This document shows, in pieces, positions 21,896-36,737 of a stretch of DNA of 64,000 nucleotides. The DNA is taken from positions 1 through 64,000 of the forward strand of contig MCGO01000107.1 in assembly GCA_002104985.1 (NCBI GenBank). Reading direction: 5' to 3'. The position numbers were made by a program, and so were the translations under genes. Source of the DNA: Rhizoclosmatium globosum (taxonomy: Eukaryota; Chytridiomycota; Chytridiomycetes; Chytridiales; Chytriomycetaceae). Below the pieces are notes generated by a model. It was not told the DNA's origin. It saw only the letters and a list, made by a program, of their open reading frames with translations, and did no database searches. Position 1 is the stretch's first letter; each line of letters begins with the position of its first letter.

Positions 21896-24462
21896 ATGGC
21901 CTCAAACCGTACCAGCCTTGTTTTTCCTGAAGGTGTAACAAATTTTAAGGGGCACAAGGCTCCGCAACCTCGTTCGCGTAAATCATCAGTATCTGGAAAT
22001 GATATCATGGAGATTGTCCGGCAACCATCCTATAACAAACAGGAAAAGAGGAGGCTCAAGAGAATAAACCTGCACCCGAGCAAAATAAGAGGGTCAGTGT
22101 TGTGCGTCGGACCAGTGTTGTCGCGAAACGGAGGCCCAGTGTAACAGTTCCAATGAGAACGTCTGTGATAGGTGAATAACCCCCTTCTTTCACAAATCAT
22201 ACATAACCTAAGACATATATTCAATTCAGGTGATTTACCACCATTAACTTTGAAGTCGAAAAAAGGCTCAAATGTCGATATCGAAGCTATGGATGGACAA
22301 AGTGAGAACGTTGATTTCAGGATCACAAGCCATGAGTTCTGATACCCCTTTTAGGCTATCATTTAGCTCGCACAGATTCTAAGCCAGTTATTCGGCCAAC
22401 GAGCCGAAGCTCTCGGAATCAAAAGAGCAGTAATGCTTCGCAGAATACTTCACATCGGGGCTCTATCGCCCCTGACAGATCTCGGCGAGAATCGTCTGCA
22501 GCCGAAGAAGCTTTCAACTTTGGACTTGCACTTGAACATTTCAGGAAACCTGCTTCACCTCCTGCAACTGTCTCCGAAAGTACAAAGGGGTCAAGGGCAG
22601 GGACACCTACTAAATCGGAATCTCCAACTAAACCATCTTCGCCGAGTAAACTTCGGCAGTTGGAGGGATTGGAAGACGGGTTTGATGATGACCAGACTCC
22701 GTATGCGTTTCCACAGCGAGCTTCCGTTGCACAACGCGCGAGTATTAGTTTCGGTGGAAGACGGATGTCAAATGCAGGCCCGCCGGGAGTTGGTAACGGT
22801 GGTGGTATCGTGTTGCCTGGGATGACAGGTGGTTTGGTTGTAGATTTGGGAACTGGAGGAGCACGACCGTCTCTCTTTAGACCAAGTGTTGGAGGACGGT
22901 ACACGAGACCTTCGATTCAAAATACAGTAAATTTTACGGATACGGATGTGATTGATGCGATTGATGAAATGGATCGAGAGCGTGATGCTGCTGCAAGAGA
23001 GTGGCGGGTAAAGAACGCGCAGCAGCAGCAACAGCAGATTAAGGAGGGCGAGGAGTATGAAAGTGGAACGGAAAAGAAAAGTCCTCAGACGAAGAGAAAT
23101 TCGGTGAATAAGAGGGGTGGATCTGGGAAGCGAGATGTCACGAATTTCAGTGATTTGAAGGACACAGACGTTGAAAACCATGATGAACTTTCGGGAAAGA
23201 GGCATATTCCGTCTTGGAAACATAAATGGGAGAATGCTATGCTTGTCAACGAAGCTGCGTTTCGGTTCAGCGTATCCAAGCAAGTTAATCAGGATTTGGA
23301 TGACACAAAGGCTACTTATGGATACCGCCATTCTCTCGTAAACCCAAATAATATGTTTGAAGAGGGGAAAACGAAAGTAGATGGTTGGAAGTACAATGGC
23401 GAAGTGTTCACAGAAAGAATGTCGATGGCGAATCGGGCAAGCATGATGAGGAGGAGGACAAGTGTTTTAGGGGAACTGGATCTAGGAAGACCTAATTCGG
23501 CCGGCTATTATGATGATGATGGGGAAGGGTATATGGCCCGAAATCAACGGAAACGGAGAAGCACAGTTCCAGTCAACATCAACCTAATTTCGAACATCTT
23601 GAACGAGGATACAAACCGTAGGATTGAAAAGGAACTGATCGGAATGGTTTGTGCTTTTCAATTCATAATTTGGATGACTAAAGATAAAACAGGGTCAAAA
23701 GAAACTTGGAAAGTGCCCGTTTTTCTCTGACCCTGACCTTTCCTCCAACAACATTCCTACTCTCTGGGGGGTTCTGAAGCAGTTCCGCTTTCCAACCGAA
23801 AAGGAAAAGAAACTACTCGATAACGTTCACAAGCTCCATCCAACCGCCGTCTCCAACTACCCAGACCTCCGCCGAATCCTTCATTGGGCGCCCCTAAAAT
23901 ACCACGTCTTCCGAAACAACATCGAACAAGCCAAGAAACACGACAAAACAGCCTGGGTCCCAGTCGCCATCGCCGACCCATCCGAAAACGAAGTCATGCA
24001 CCCACCACCACCATCAGCGCCACAAACTTGCTTCATCAACGCGCGTCCATGAAACAAGAATCTTTGAAATTGAAAGTCCTGAAAAACCTCCCGAAACCAA
24101 AGGAGCTCCCACTTCCCATTGAACCTGGATGGACACCACACCTCACACCGCGAAACGTTCTCGGTGAAATACAGAAGTCGACGGAGAGGAGGGACGCGAC
24201 GGAGGTTGCGTTTGACTGTGAATGTAAAGAGAGGCGTGGGGTTGTGATTCGGAAGACGGAGAAGGACGAGTTTCGGTTATTGCAGAGTCTCAAGGCGCGG
24301 CATAAAGAGGTTTTGGGGAGGCGTGGGGTTGGGAGGAGGGAGGTTGAAGGGCTTGAAAAGAGGGAGAAGGAGGTTGCGAAGTGGGTTAGTAAAGGGTTGT
24401 ATGGAGTGTTTCATGCGGGGCAGTTTGGATTAATGGCGAAGAAAGTTGGTGGTGATAAATAG
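21896..24462 (+). CDS. Basic, low-complexity protein of unknown function, multi-exon
   Basis: Reading MASNRTSLVF from 21896, an intron (GTAAATC..AAACAG, about 63 bases) joins PRSR to KEEAQENKPAPEQ, and further short introns lead to a long frame to about 23655 with Arg/Ser-rich linkers (RVSVVRRTSVV), a glycine-rich piece, poly-Q and a more ordered region (SWKHKWENAMLVNEAAFRFSV). After another intron (GTTTGTG..AAACAG) it continues with GQKKLGKCPFFSDPDL..LWGVLKQFRFPTEKEKKLLDNVHKLHP. Near 24000 the frame that began the exon stops (INARP) while a different frame opens with LLHQRAS and runs to 24462, so either a small intron or a frameshift lies there. No known domain was identified. It sits between WOPR gene A and GMP reductase, same strand. 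Confidence 0.55.
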
Positions 24463-24520
24463 ATTATAATAATGCGGGGACAGTGTTCCTGTTTTTTCTT
24501 GGTTCAGAAACTTGGAAGAG

Positions 24521-25984
<1,464 letters not shown>

Positions 25985-26285
25985 TAGAAATCGTAGGATA
26001 GAGTTTGTTATGGGATTCCGAGTGAAAGCAAAGAGCAAAGATAAAAAAAGAGAGGTTGATAAGATTTGTGTGACTGTGCAGTGCCCCCTTCCGGTTTGAC
26101 AGCTTCTCTTGACACATGGAACTTAACCTAGGCCCACACCTGTAGCTACCGGCAGGCAAGTGATACTAGCGTTCTCTTCATTCCGATTTAATCAAACTCT
26201 TTTGTAAACGGAGATTTTCGCTTTCGATTCACCTGCTTTCCTCTTTCTTTTTTTTCTTTCTCCTGAAAAGGAGGAGCAACAGACA

Positions 26286-29200
26286 ATGGCGGCAACTCCA
26301 CCAACACTTCAGCCATCGGCCTCTGAGGTTCTCCTCGCCAAGAAAGCACAGCCCGGGCCGTTCTCCGCCATCGAAGCCAAGCCGAACGCGGGTGGTTCGA
26401 CGATTGCCACGTTGATGCTCAAGACGGGCGAGGCCTTTGAAGGTGTTTCGTTTGGATTTGAAGGCGCGTCGGTTGCGGGTGAACTTGTGTTTCAGACGGG
26501 TGAGTGGTTGTTGTTGTTGGTGTTGTTGTTTTGGGTGAGAGAGAGAGCATTCGCTGACGTGCACTTCAACTTCAACTTCAACTTCGACTTCGATCGGAAA
26601 CAGGAATGGTCGGTTATCCGGAATCGCTCACGGATCCGTCGTACCGTGGCCAGATCCTCGTGATCACCTTCCCGCTCGTTGGAAACTACGGAGTGCCCTC
26701 GCGCGAAGAGGTGGACAAGACATTGAACAACCTTCCTCTCTACTTTGAATCGAGACAGATCCACATTGCCGGTCTCATTGTCGGCCAGTACTCGGACGAC
26801 TTTGCCCACTACCTGGCCTCTTCATCACTGTCCGTCTGGCTCAAGCAGAACAAGGTCCCGGCCCTCAGCGGTATCGACACGCGTGCCCTGACAAAGCGCA
26901 TTCGTGTAAACGGTTCTATTCTCTCAAAGATTCTGTTTCCAAAGACGCTTGTTGGAAAGGGCGAGGACTTGGACCTCCCCGAATGGGCTTCTCACTTGTC
27001 AAACCTTCCTTGGCACGACCCAAACACCAGAAACCTCGTTGCTGAGGTTTCCACAAAGACTCCTATCGTCTACGAACCTCCAAAAGATAAGCGCTTGTTG
27101 CGCCCTGATGGAAAGCCATACACTGTTCTTGCCATTGACGTTGGTATGAAGTTCAACCAAATCAGATGCTTTACCAAGCGAGGAATGACTGTCAAGGTTG
27201 TTCCATGGGACTACAATATCCTTGCTGATGTTGCAAACTTTGATGGAGTTTTTATCTCCAACGGACCTGGTGACCCAACTGTGGTTGCCGCAACTATTGA
27301 GAACATTCGTCAACTGCAGCAAAAGAAGTCTCACCCAATCTTTGGTATCTGTCTTGGTCACCAAATCATGGCCCTTGCCTCTGGTGCACAGACCAAGAAG
27401 ATGCCTTTCGGAAACCGTGGTCACAACATTCCTTGCACAAACTTGGACAATGGCCGTTGTTACATCACTTCTCAGAACCATGGGTGAGTTCTTTTTCGCA
27501 GTAATCATGGTCTGCGAAATCTTACCCACTTTATACAGTTACTGTGTCGACATTCCAACCCTCCAACCAGGATGGTACGAACTCTTCGTCAACGCCAACG
27601 ATGGCTCCAACGAAGGTATCGCACACAGCGAGCTTCCATACTTCAGTGTCCAGTTCCACCCAGAGTCAACTCCAGGTCCATGGGACACTGAGTTTTTGTT
27701 TGACCGTTTCATCGACAGTGTCAAGGCTTGTCGTGTTGCTGGAAAGCTTGTTCCTCTTGTGAGAGAAACTAAGCCAGAAGCTCCACCACGGTTACGACCA
27801 AAGAAGGTCTTGGTTCTTGGATCGGGTGGTTTGTCTATTGGACAGGCTGGTGAATTTGATTACTCTGGTTCTCAGGTATGTTTTTAACCTGTTCAAGTTC
27901 ATCATGACTAATTGATCCTTTTCGGTTATGTAGGCTATCAAGGCTCTCAAGGAGGAAGGCATCTACACCATTCTCATCAACCCAAACATCGCCACTATTC
28001 AGACCTCCAAGGGTCTCGCTGACAAGGTCTACTTCCTTCCAGTCACTCCAGACTTTGTTCGTAAGGTCATCAAGCACGAGAAGCCAGATGGTTTGTTCCT
28101 TTTTTTCATCTGTACATTTTGAGACTAACTTCCCATTAAGGTATCTACTGTACATTCGGTGGACAAACTGCTCTCAACGTCGGAGTCAAGATGAAGGACG
28201 AATTCGCCGGTCTCGGTGTTACTGTCCTCGGAACACCAATCCACACCATTGAAATCACTGAAGATCGTGAGCTCTTTGCCCAACACATGGAGCAAATTGG
28301 TGAAAAGTGTGCTCAGTCTGCTTCTGCTACTACTTTCGAAGAAGCTCTTGCTGCTGCAAACCAGATTGGTTACCCACTTATTGTCCGTGCCGCCTATGCT
28401 TTGGGAGGTCTTGGATCTGGTTTCGTTGCGAACGAGGCGGAGTTGCGTGAGCTCTGTGGACGTGCGTTTGCTACCAGTCCTCAGGTTCTTGTGGAGAAGT
28501 CCATGAAGGGATGGAAGGAAGTTGAGTATGAAGTTGTCAGAGATTGTCAGGACAACTGTATTACTGTTTGTAACATGGAGGTGAGTTTGCTTATTTGTAA
28601 TTCGCATGAGATCGTGACTGATGAAATGGTTAGAACTTTGACCCTCTCGGTATTCACACTGGAGACTCGATCGTCGTTGCTCCCTCTCAAACTCTTTCTG
28701 ACGATGACTACATGATGCTTCGTCGTACCGCCGTCAATGTGATTCGTCACCTCGGTGTCATTGGAGAGTGTAACATCCAATACGCGTTGAACCCACACTC
28801 AAAGGAGTACTGCATTATCGAAGTCAACGCTCGTCTCAGTAGAAGTTCCGCATTGGCTTCCAAGGCCACAGGATACCCACTCGCCTTTGTCGCTGCCAAG
28901 CTTGGTCTCAACATCCCACTCACTGAAGTCAAGAACAACGTCACCAAAAAAACTATTGCTTGCTTTGAGCCAAGTTTGGATTACGTTGTCGTCAAGATCC
29001 CACGTTGGGACTTGAAGAAGTTCAACCGTGTCAGCACCAAGATTTCTTCGCAGATGAAGAGTGTTGGTGAAGTGATGAGTGTTGGACGAAACTTTGAGGA
29101 GACTTTCCAGAAGGCTATCCGAAATGTCGAGTACTCTTTCACTGGATTCTCTCAGGTTTGCACTTTTTTTCTTCAGTTTGGCGTGTGAAAAAGTTCTGAT

Positions 29201-32200
29201 TCCTCGTTTAGAATAAGTACATTGAGAACATTGATGAGGAGCTCAAGAACCCGTCTGACCAACGTGTCTTTGCCATCGCCAACGCTTTGCACAAGGGCTA
29301 CTCCGTTGACAAAATTCACGACATGACTAGCATCGACAAGTGGTTCTTGTACAAGTTGCAAAACATTGTCAACACTGACAAGGCTCTTGCCAAGCACACT
29401 GCTCAGGACTTGCCTTACTCGCTTTTGCGCGCTGCTAAGCAAGTTGGTATGTCTGATCGTCAAATTGGACTTGCTATCGGAACTTCCGAGCTTGCGGTCC
29501 GAAAGTTGAGAGTGGATCAGGGTATTACTCCATTCGTGAAGCAGATTGATACTGGTTTGTACTTTTGCTTGACATTGTCACAATACTGATAATGTAAAAT
29601 AGTTGCCGCTGAGTTCCCATGTTTCACCAACTACTTGTACATGACTTACAGTGCGATGGAGCACGACGTTGAGTTCAACGACAAGGGAATTATGGTTCTC
29701 GGATCCGGTGTTTACCGTATTGGATCATCAGTCGAGTTTGATTGGTGTGCTGTCCGTTCTATTCGTACTCTTCGTGCCAACAAAATCAAGACTATCATGA
29801 TCAACTACAACCCAGAGACTGTGTCTACTGATTACGATGAAGCCGATAGACTTTACTTTGAGCAGTTGACCTTGGAGAGAATCCTCGATATTTATGAACT
29901 TGAGAACGCTGAGGGTGTGATTGTTTCTATGGGAGGACAGACTCCAAACAACATTGCCTTGCCATTGCACCGTGAGAATGTCAAGATTCTCGGAACATCG
30001 CCTGAAATGATTGATTCTGCCGAGAACCGATACAAATTCTCTCGTATGTGTGACAAGATTGGTGTTGATCAGCCATTGTGGAAGGAGTTGACTTCTATTG
30101 ATGAGGCTCATGTTTTCTGTGACAAGGTTGGATACCCAGTGTTGGTCCGTCCTTCCTACGTTTTGTCTGGAGCAGCCATGAACGTTGTTTACTCTCCAGC
30201 TGACTTGAAGAGTTTCTTGGAGATGGCTGTGAATGTCTCTCGTGAATACCCAGTCGTTATTTCCAAGTTTATTGAAGAAGCGAAGGAAATTGAGATGGAT
30301 GCTGTGGCTGTTGGAGGAAAGCTTGTCATGCATGTTATTTCCGAGCACGTTGAGAACGCTGGAGTTCACTCTGGAGACGCCACTTTGGTTCTTCCACCAC
30401 AAGATTTGGATCCTGAGACTGTTCGCAAGATTGAAATTGCAACTGCAAAGGTTGCGAACGCCTTGAACGCAACTGGACCTCTCAACATTCAGTTCATTGC
30501 CAAGAACAATGAAATCAAGATTATTGAGTGTAACTTGCGTGCATCGCGTAGTTTCCCATTCGTGTCCAAGGTTCTTGGAGTTGATTTGATTGAGATGGCG
30601 ACTCTTGCTATGGCTGGTTTGCCATTCGAAGCTTACCCCAAGTATGACTTGCCAGCGAACCATGTTGCTGTCAAGGTTCCACAGTTCTCTTTCTCGCGTT
30701 TGTCTGGTGCTGACCCAGTTTTGGGTGTCGAAATGGCGTCGACTGGAGAAGTCGCTTGTTTCGGAAAGGACAAGTACGAAGCTTACTTGAAGGGACTTTT
30801 GGCGACAACGTTCGTTCTCCCTAAGAAGAACATTTTGTTGTCGATGGGAAGTTTCAAGGAGAAGTTGGAGTTCTTGCCATCTGTCCGCAAGCTCCACGAA
30901 ATGGGCTTTGCTCTCTTTGCTACTGCCGGTACTGCCGACTTTATTCAGGAGCACGACATTCCTGTCAAGACTTTGTTGTCTATTGACGAAGACGAAGACG
31001 GAAAGGCTACCAACGAACACAACTTGGACCAGCACTTGGCCAACGACATGATTGACTTGTACATCAACTTGCCATCGAAGAACCGATTCCGTCGACCAGC
31101 CTCGTATGTCTCTCGTGGATACAAGACTCGTCGTATGGCTGTCGACTTTGCCATTCCATTGATCACCAACATCAAGTGCGCCAAGTTGTTTGTTGAGGCT
31201 CTTTCCCGTGGAACTGAGTTTGAGGTTTCGAGCAACGATTACCAGACCAACACCAAGAGTGTTACTCTTCCAGGTCTTGTCAATGTTTCCAACTACTTCC
31301 CTGGAGTGTTGGGACCTAAGGCGGACCACACCCATGCTACCAACGAGTTTGCTGCCATTAGTCGTGCAGCTGTTACTGGTGGTTTCACTACCGTTTGTAA
31401 CTCTGCTTCTGGGTTGGTGAAGGACAAGCTCACTTTGGCTTTGGCTCAGAACAACTCTCGCGCTGGAGGACCTCGTTGTGATTACACTTTGAGTGTTGCT
31501 GGTGTTGCCGATAACGCTGTCGCTGCCGTTGCCGCTGGTGCTGATTGTGCTTCATTGCAGATTCAAATTGGAGCTTCTTCGTCTTTGAACGTGTTGGAGT
31601 TGTTGACTCACTTCAAATCATGGCCATCTGATGTTCCTCTTGTTGCTGCTGCTTCTGGAGCTGACTTGGCGTCTGTTTTGTACTTGGCCAACTTGCACAA
31701 GCGATCTATCCACATCACTGGTGTTTCTACTAAGGAGGACATTTCCTTGATTGCTTTGGCGAAGGAGAAGGGTGATGCTGTTTCTTGCGATGCCAACATC
31801 CACGCGTTGTTTTTGTCCAAGAAGGAGTTCCCCCAATGTTCCGCCCTTGCTACTCCGGAGGATGTTGTTGCTTTGTGGGATAACTTGGAGTCTATCGATT
31901 GTTTCAGTGTTGGATCTCTGCCATACGCCATCTGGAAGTCTGCTGCTGCGGCTGACAAGAATGTTCCAGCTCCAAGCGCTACTGCTGGTTTGGACGAAGC
32001 CTTGCCTCTTTTGTTGACTGCCGTCGCTGACGGAAAGCTCACAATTGACGACATTGTCTTGAGACTTAACACCAACCCAAGATTGCTCTTCAACATTCCT
32101 GAGCAGATTGAGACTTACATTGAAGTTGAAATCGACAGGGCTGTTGTCGTGACTGTTTCCGAGACCTTTGGAAAATGGACTCCATTCGCTGGAAAGACAT

Positions 32201-33551
32201 TGATGGGATCTGTGAACCGTGTTGTTCTTCGAGGAAGCACTATTTACTTGGATGGACAGTTCTTTGGAGAAGGAAGTGGTCGTGACATTTCTGTTGCTAC
32301 CAAGAACGTTCTCAAGACTCCTGTTGCACAGACTCCTGCCAACAGACGCGGTACTCTTTTGCAGGGTATTGACGCTACTTCGCTCAAGTCTCCAATCCGT
32401 ACTACCGCCTTTGACGGTGCTCAGTTGGCATCGGGTGGTTTGATGCAAGGTGCCGCTTTCGCCAATGTGAAGGAGCTTGCTACTGACTTGGAGGGTGAGG
32501 ACAACAAGAACATTGACTACTTCGGTTCAGGATACATCGCTACTGTTCCAAGGTAAGACTTTCAAATTGTGTTCATGGTTTCTAATATTACAATTTTAGT
32601 TCTTTGTCTAAGTTGACTTCGCAGTCACCATTCTACAAGAAGCACGTTGTGTCTGTCTCACAGTTCAACCGTAACGACTTGCACGTCTTGTTCGGAGTTG
32701 CTCAAGAGTTGAGAACAATCGTCGACCGTCGTGGATCTATTCCATTGCTTGCTGGAAAGGTGCTGTGCTCTGCTTTCTATGAAGCCAGTACCAGAACATC
32801 AAGTTCCTTCGAAGCTGCCATGTTGCGATTGGGAGGTTCCGTCGTTTGCATTGACCAAATCACGTCCTCTGTTGCAAAGGGAGAGAGCTTGAGTGACACT
32901 GTTCGTACTCTTGCTTCTTACGGAGACGCTCTTGTGATTCGTCACCCAGAGCCAGGAAGTGCCAAGGTTGCTGCTAAGTTCAGTCAAATTCCTGTCATCA
33001 ACGCCGGAGACGGTATTGGAGAACACCCAACTCAGGCGTTCCTCGATGCTTACACTATCCGTGAAGAGATGGGAACCATCAATGGACTTACCATTACCAT
33101 GGTTGGAGACTTGAAGCACGGCCGTACCGTCCACTCTCTTGTCAAACTTGTTTCTCAATACGACGTCAAGATCAACTTGGTTGCTCCAGCTAGTCTGTCC
33201 CTCCCTGCCGAAGTCAAGGAGATTGCCCGCAAGAATGGAGTCAAGTGCTTCGAAACCACGCACTTGGAAGAAGTCATGGCCAACACTGATGTGCTGTATG
33301 TCACTCGTATCCAAAAGGAGCGATTCACAGATATTGCCGAGTACGAGCGTGTCTTGGGATCATATGTCATCAACAACAAGGTGATGCGAACTGCCAAGGA
33401 GCACATGATTGTCATGCACCCACTGCCGCGTGTCAATGAAATTGATCCTGAGGTTGACTTTGACCAGCGAGCTGCCTACTTCAGACAGATGCGTTACGGT
33501 TTGATTGTGAGAATGGCTCTCTTGTTGCTCGTGTTGGGACGCTCCGGTTAA
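26286..33551 (+). CDS. URA2: Multifunctional pyrimidine synthesis protein (CPSase / inactive DHOase / ATCase)
   Basis: Nine exons: 26286-26500, 26604-27483, 27539-27875, 27934-28090, 28141-28580, 28634-29155, 29212-29554, 29603-32552 and 32600-33551. Order of domains: glutamine amidotransferase (GICLGHQ with nucleophile Cys; VQFHPEST), two carbamoyl-phosphate synthetase halves ([19 protein letters not shown] and [17 protein letters not shown]), MGS-like regulatory domain (ATAGTADF), a DHOase-like domain, and aspartate transcarbamoylase ([20 protein letters not shown]). The DHOase-like part lacks the canonical PGxxDxHxH metal motif (here [15 protein letters not shown]), as in fungal Ura2, where a separate Ura4 supplies the activity. 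The protein makes carbamoyl aspartate in the first two steps of UMP synthesis and in fungi is inhibited by UTP through the regulatory domain. Confidence 0.95.
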
Positions 33552-34251
33552 AGCACTGCTATGGTGTGGTAATTATATTTGTTTTTTTAATCATTTTTGG
33601 TGGGTATAGGACTGGATGAAGTTATTTTTATTTAGTGGTCAATAAAGTTGGTCATATTTGGGAATGAATAAGCAATCAGAAACTCGTACATTTAAACACT
33701 TATACCCGTATACCATTGAAGTGTTTTGTACATTGTTTCTGTATTCGTTCTTCATTCTTTGACCGTATTTATTTATGATTCATTTTAATTTTGGGGTTTC
33801 CATTTATGTTCAATTCTTCATCCAACTGAATTGTTGGAGTCCCTCAGTGGGAATGATTCCTAAGTATTTACGAACAGCCTCCCTCCATGCCAGCAACAGC
33901 TTGACGCCTTCTTCGCCGAGGCCATTCAGCTCGGTAAGACAGCCGATTACTGTTGGTGCAGTGTGCGCCAGATTCCGGATGACAATGTTGTCATCGTTAT
34001 ATGCAGATCCATTTCAAGTGTTTTTAAACTCCAACTTGAAATCTTTTGTCTGAAATCCCCAACTCGAAACAGCATCTTATCTTTATAGTACGATTAATCC
34101 TTTTGATATTGATTTCTAACAATGGATTAGTTTCAAACGAGCTCATTTTGATTTTGGATTTAATGAGGGTTCTTCAATAGCTTATGCTGATATCCGATAA
34201 CGATAAACTTCAGACGCGTATAACTATAAATATATATTTCTCTCATACTTG
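33552..34251. other. Intergenic, convergent genes
   Basis: AT-rich region between the 3' ends of the pyrimidine gene and the EXORDIUM-like gene. A minus-strand frame around 34010-33825 reads smoothly for about 60 residues (NIVIRNLAHTAPTVIGCL.., LLLAWREAVRKYLGI) but no start, family or splice context could be fixed; it may be a scrap of a gene. Confidence 0.4.
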
Positions 34252-36179
34252 TTACTTCTTTGAAGTTGAAGCCGTTGATACAGTAAGAGTTGAAGACAAA
34301 GTAACCGTTTTAGTTGTAACAGGGAAAGACGAAGACAAAGAAACCCCAGTTTTAGTCGAAACCAATGTCGTTGCTGTTATGGAGGCTGGAGCAGCAGCTG
34401 TAGTTCCTGTGGATGCAGTTGAAGCAGACAAACTGCTCCCAGCCCCAACACAAGTCTGAAGCGCATTACTCCAAACCCGATTTACAACGTACGGCGCCTT
34501 ATGATTTGAGTCATAAAACGGATATTGTTGCCACATACATACATCCGCAAGTCCTCCTGTATCCTCCCCATACCAACCAGGCATTCCATACCCTAATCCA
34601 CCGTTTGTAATTGCAGATACAATCTGACTTGAAGACAAGCTTTGCAGGTTATACAGTCCATTCACAGAGACACCGCACCGGCTGCTACAATCTCCAGTCT
34701 GGTCCGGCACAACGCTGTAAGTAACGTATTTAGCCGTCTTATAGATATCTCCAATGTAAATAGCCTTTGTATATGCGCAATAGGAGGGACATAATGGAGC
34801 CGAGTTGTTTGTTACGGTGATGTTGGGTGATATGTGTAACGCGTAGAAACTGTTGTTGGTTGGTTTGAGGGTTCCTTTTAGGATTAGAGAGCGGATGTAT
34901 GATGGGATTGTTGTTGCTACGTCGATGGTGGAGTTGGTGATAGGGTCCGTGTAGGGTGGTAACGCTATACCACGTCCAATTGTGTAGTTCTTGGTGCTAT
35001 ATTCGGAGAATATGTCCATGTATGCGGACGTGACAATGTAGTTATAATACTGAACCATTTCGTTCTTGTACGTTACATTTGGACCCAAAAAGATTGGCGT
35101 TCTAAAATCGAAACACAAGTCAGTCAAAAAAAAAGCAACAGGACAAACTACACAAACACACACATTTCGACATTCCGAATCAACGGACCTCCCGCGTACT
35201 TCACCAAAAACTGATTCGTATTCACAGACACACTACTACCATCCGGAACCGTAACGTTATACACACCAACAGGTTTCCCAATCTCACACCTCTGATCAAC
35301 GTTACTCCACTCAAGTTGAGCAACCCACTTCCTCCCCTCGTCATCCAAAATCGTTCCATCCATCCACGCACAAACGTCACCAACCTCTCCAGCGTCCGGG
35401 TGTATCCACCCGTCTCCACACCCCGGGTCCGTCACAGCTTCGGCGAGTTCGTGGCTGATGGGGGAGAGCAGGTCTGGCAGGCTTGTGCCGTTTGTGCAGT
35501 CTGGAATAACGCCGTATGGAACGCTTGTAACCGACTGCGCCACGTCGGCGGCGTAGAATATAGAGTGGTATCCTGCAAAAGTTACGCAACTTGTTTCGGA
35601 TCCGGCTGTGACTGTGATGTTTGGGTTGAAGTGGATTGGGTAGTATGAGTTTGAGTTTGGGGTTAAGACGCCGGTTGTTATCAAGCCGCTTTTTTTTTTT
35701 AAAATGTGTGTTAGTATTCGGTGGGAATCATGGATGGTGATATACCGAATATACGATTGCACATCAATATCATCTTCCCACACACCAAGTTTTGAGACGT
35801 TCCGCTCAATATACGATCCAACAACTTTCCCGCGTCCAATTGCTTGTGTGGGAGTGTTGTATTGTTCAAAAAAGTCCATATATGTGGAGTTTACGAGGAG
35901 ATTGTAATACGCGATAATGTCTTTCACGAATGATTGACTGACACCGTAGAAAATAGGGGTGACTTCGACATTTGCAAGAACGGCGCCGCCATAGTATGCA
36001 AGGAGTGTTGGTGTCGGTGCTGGCGTGGATGTGGCGCAAATGCAGAGTGATGAAGAAGTTGTTGTCGCGTTTGCTGTTGTTGGTGTTGGAAAGAACGTTG
36101 AAAGTTCAGACACTGAAGCTGTACTTGTGAGGGAGTTCACTGGTGTGATAAGGGCAACTAAGGCCCAATGGAATCTCAT
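34252..36179 (-). CDS. Secreted EXORDIUM-like protein with tandem domains
   Basis: Starts MRFHWALVALITPVNSLT, a signal peptide, followed by a Thr/Ser/Ala/Pro-rich linker. Domain 1 begins YYGGAVLANVEVTPIFYG and carries YNTPTQAIGRG, NPNITVTAG and the motif SHELAEAVTDP..GDGWIHPDAGEVGDVCAW. Domain 2 begins GGPLIRNVEMTPIFLG and repeats the pattern (YSTKNYTIGRG, SPNITVTNN, GGLADVCMW). The C-terminus is Ser/Thr-rich. Two introns were recognised: about 35755-35700 (its retention stays in frame) and about 35159-35101 between the two domains. The family resembles plant phosphate-induced/EXORDIUM proteins and fungal secreted relatives; a cell-wall or extracellular role is likely but unproven. The HELAEAVTDP stretch in domain 1 may be metal-binding; it is lost in domain 2. 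Confidence 0.75.
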
Positions 36180-36737
36180 TATTACAACCTTGATTGTATC
36201 ACCCACAAAGAGATTCACTTCAAAAAGATTTACAAAGAAATTGGACAAACACACTATATTCTCTATATCCAAAAACCAAAAAAAAAAAGTCCCAAAAGGT
36301 TCCTTCACAAACCAGATACAAGGAAGGGAATCAAATGGTGCGTCAAACTCAAACCCAGCTGAAGAGAGTAAGAGGAGCAAGGAAAAACGAAGAACAAGGG
36401 AAAAGGAACGAAGATTTTGGGTCTTTTCATCAGAGACAGAAACAAAAAGGGTTCCCAAAGTGAGTGGCAGTTTTTTGAATTTTTTTTGAAAGAAGAAGGC
36501 TGCAGCTGTGAAGATAGCGCAAAGAGACAGATCCAGATATTATGGTAAGTAGACACCAATAGTAGTAGAAGTAGCAGTGGAAAGTGGCTGAATCACAAGG
36601 CAGAGACAGCAGACGTAGATAAACTAAATGGTAATATGGATCTGAGGCAGCGGAACACACTAGTAGAGGAGGACAGAGGAGAATGAGGGAGACTACAAAT
36701 CCCAACATTGATTGAATTTGACAGAGGAAGGAGACAT

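Noticed and set aside
29728..31335. 535-codon open frame on the minus strand
   Set aside because: It lies entirely antisense to exon 8 of the pyrimidine gene and has the Ser/Asn/Trp-rich composition of a codon-bias shadow.
33825..34010. Short minus-strand coding region downstream of the pyrimidine gene
   Set aside because: Reads smoothly but has no start, no family and no splice partner.
36440..36456. Further copy of the GTTCCCAAAGTG repeat
   Set aside because: Only the right half matches, so it is likely coincidence in an A-rich leader.
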